Positions 24,901-25,159 of a DNA stretch of 25,159 nucleotides are shown piece after piece. The DNA lies in the NCBI GenBank assembly GCA_035529405.1, contig DATKWV010000156.1, forward strand, positions 1 to 25,159, written 5' to 3'. The stretch's first letter is position 1. The number at the start of each line of letters is the position of its first letter. The position numbers and the translations under genes are program-made. The notes beneath the pieces are model-generated. The model made no database searches. It was not told the DNA's origin and worked only from the letters and a program-made list of their open reading frames with translations. The DNA comes from DATKWV01 sp035529405 (GTDB lineage: Bacteria; Planctomycetota; Phycisphaerae; Sedimentisphaerales; Anaerobacaceae).

Positions 24901-25159
24901 ATGCTATCAATCAAGAACAATATGATGGCTGCAAATGCTGCAAGACACCTGGGTCGGGCTTATGACAGCCTGGCTCAATCTGTCGAAAGGCTGTCTTCGG
25001 GCCTGCGCATTAACAGCGCAAGGGACGACGCAGCAGGCTTGGCCGTCAGGGAGCTTATTCGTGCCGATATCGCTGTGCTGCAGCAAGGCTCGCGTAACGC
25101 TCAGGACGGCATCAGTATGCTTCAGACAATGGAAGGTGCCCTGGCGACCATGGACGACA
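24901..25159 (+). CDS. fliC: Flagellin, 3' end cut by the window
   Basis: The first 86 residues are visible. The N-terminal D0/D1 helix signature is clear: AYDSLAQSVERLSSGLRIN, SARDDAAGLAVRE, QGSRNAQDGISMLQTMEGAL. Flagellin builds the filament and is exported through the gate encoded by the minus-strand operon. AAGGAG lies 8 bp before the ATG, and a sigma-28 promoter about 120 bp upstream, the usual late-class control. It directly follows the glycosyltransferase/sulfotransferase/methyltransferase genes, which suggests it is their substrate; the central, surface-exposed part where modification would occur is outside the window. Confidence 0.96.
   Translation, partial: MLSIKNNMMAANAARHLGRAYDSLAQSVERLSSGLRINSARDDAAGLAVRELIRADIAVLQQGSRNAQDGISMLQTMEGALATMDD

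Overview
The window is a flagellar gene cluster, nearly all coding and without tRNA, rRNA, CRISPR or insertion sequences. The organism is probably a member of the Planctomycetota, perhaps Phycisphaerae. This rests on three things: a FliD carrying an inserted repeat module of a type I associate with planctomycete surface proteins, SPINDLY-type TPR/glycosyltransferases fused to sulfotransferases, and moderate GC. It is an inference from family resemblance, not from a phylogenetic marker.

Layout. (1) 1-1419, plus strand: the 3' part of fliD. (2) 1455-15698, minus strand: one long, tightly packed operon, read right to left as flgB, flgC, fliE, fliF, fliG, fliH, fliI, fliJ, a motE-like gene, motA, two motB-like genes, fliO, fliP, fliQ, fliR, flhB, and finally an unusual gene in the slot where flhA is expected. 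That last gene encodes a FlhA-like membrane domain without the FHIPEP loop and without the cytosolic FlhA domain, fused to a degenerate BY-kinase/MinD-like domain. (3) 15699-16137: a 439-bp divergent regulatory region with two near-perfect sigma-54 (-24/-12) promoters, one facing the flgB operon and one facing fliK. (4) 16138-24564, plus strand: fliK, two tandem TPR-GT41 (O-GlcNAc-transferase-like) genes, the second fused to two sulfotransferase-like domains, and a SAM-dependent methyltransferase. (5) 24565-24900: a hairpin, a sigma-28 promoter and a long leader. (6) 24901 to the window end: the 5' part of a flagellin gene.

How the genes fit together. The minus-strand operon builds the rod base, MS-ring, C-ring FliG, export ATPase complex, export gate and stator. 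The plus-strand operon makes the hook-length ruler and then a set of cytoplasmic modification enzymes just before flagellin. The parsimonious reading is that flagellin (or another exported subunit) is O-glycosylated by the GT41 enzymes and decorated with sulfate and methyl groups before export. The most unusual items are the FlhA-membrane/pseudokinase fusion, the GT41-sulfotransferase-sulfotransferase fusion with its modification island, and the pairing of one MotA with two different MotB-like proteins. fliL, fliM, fliN, flhF, flhG and a full-length flhA are not in this window.
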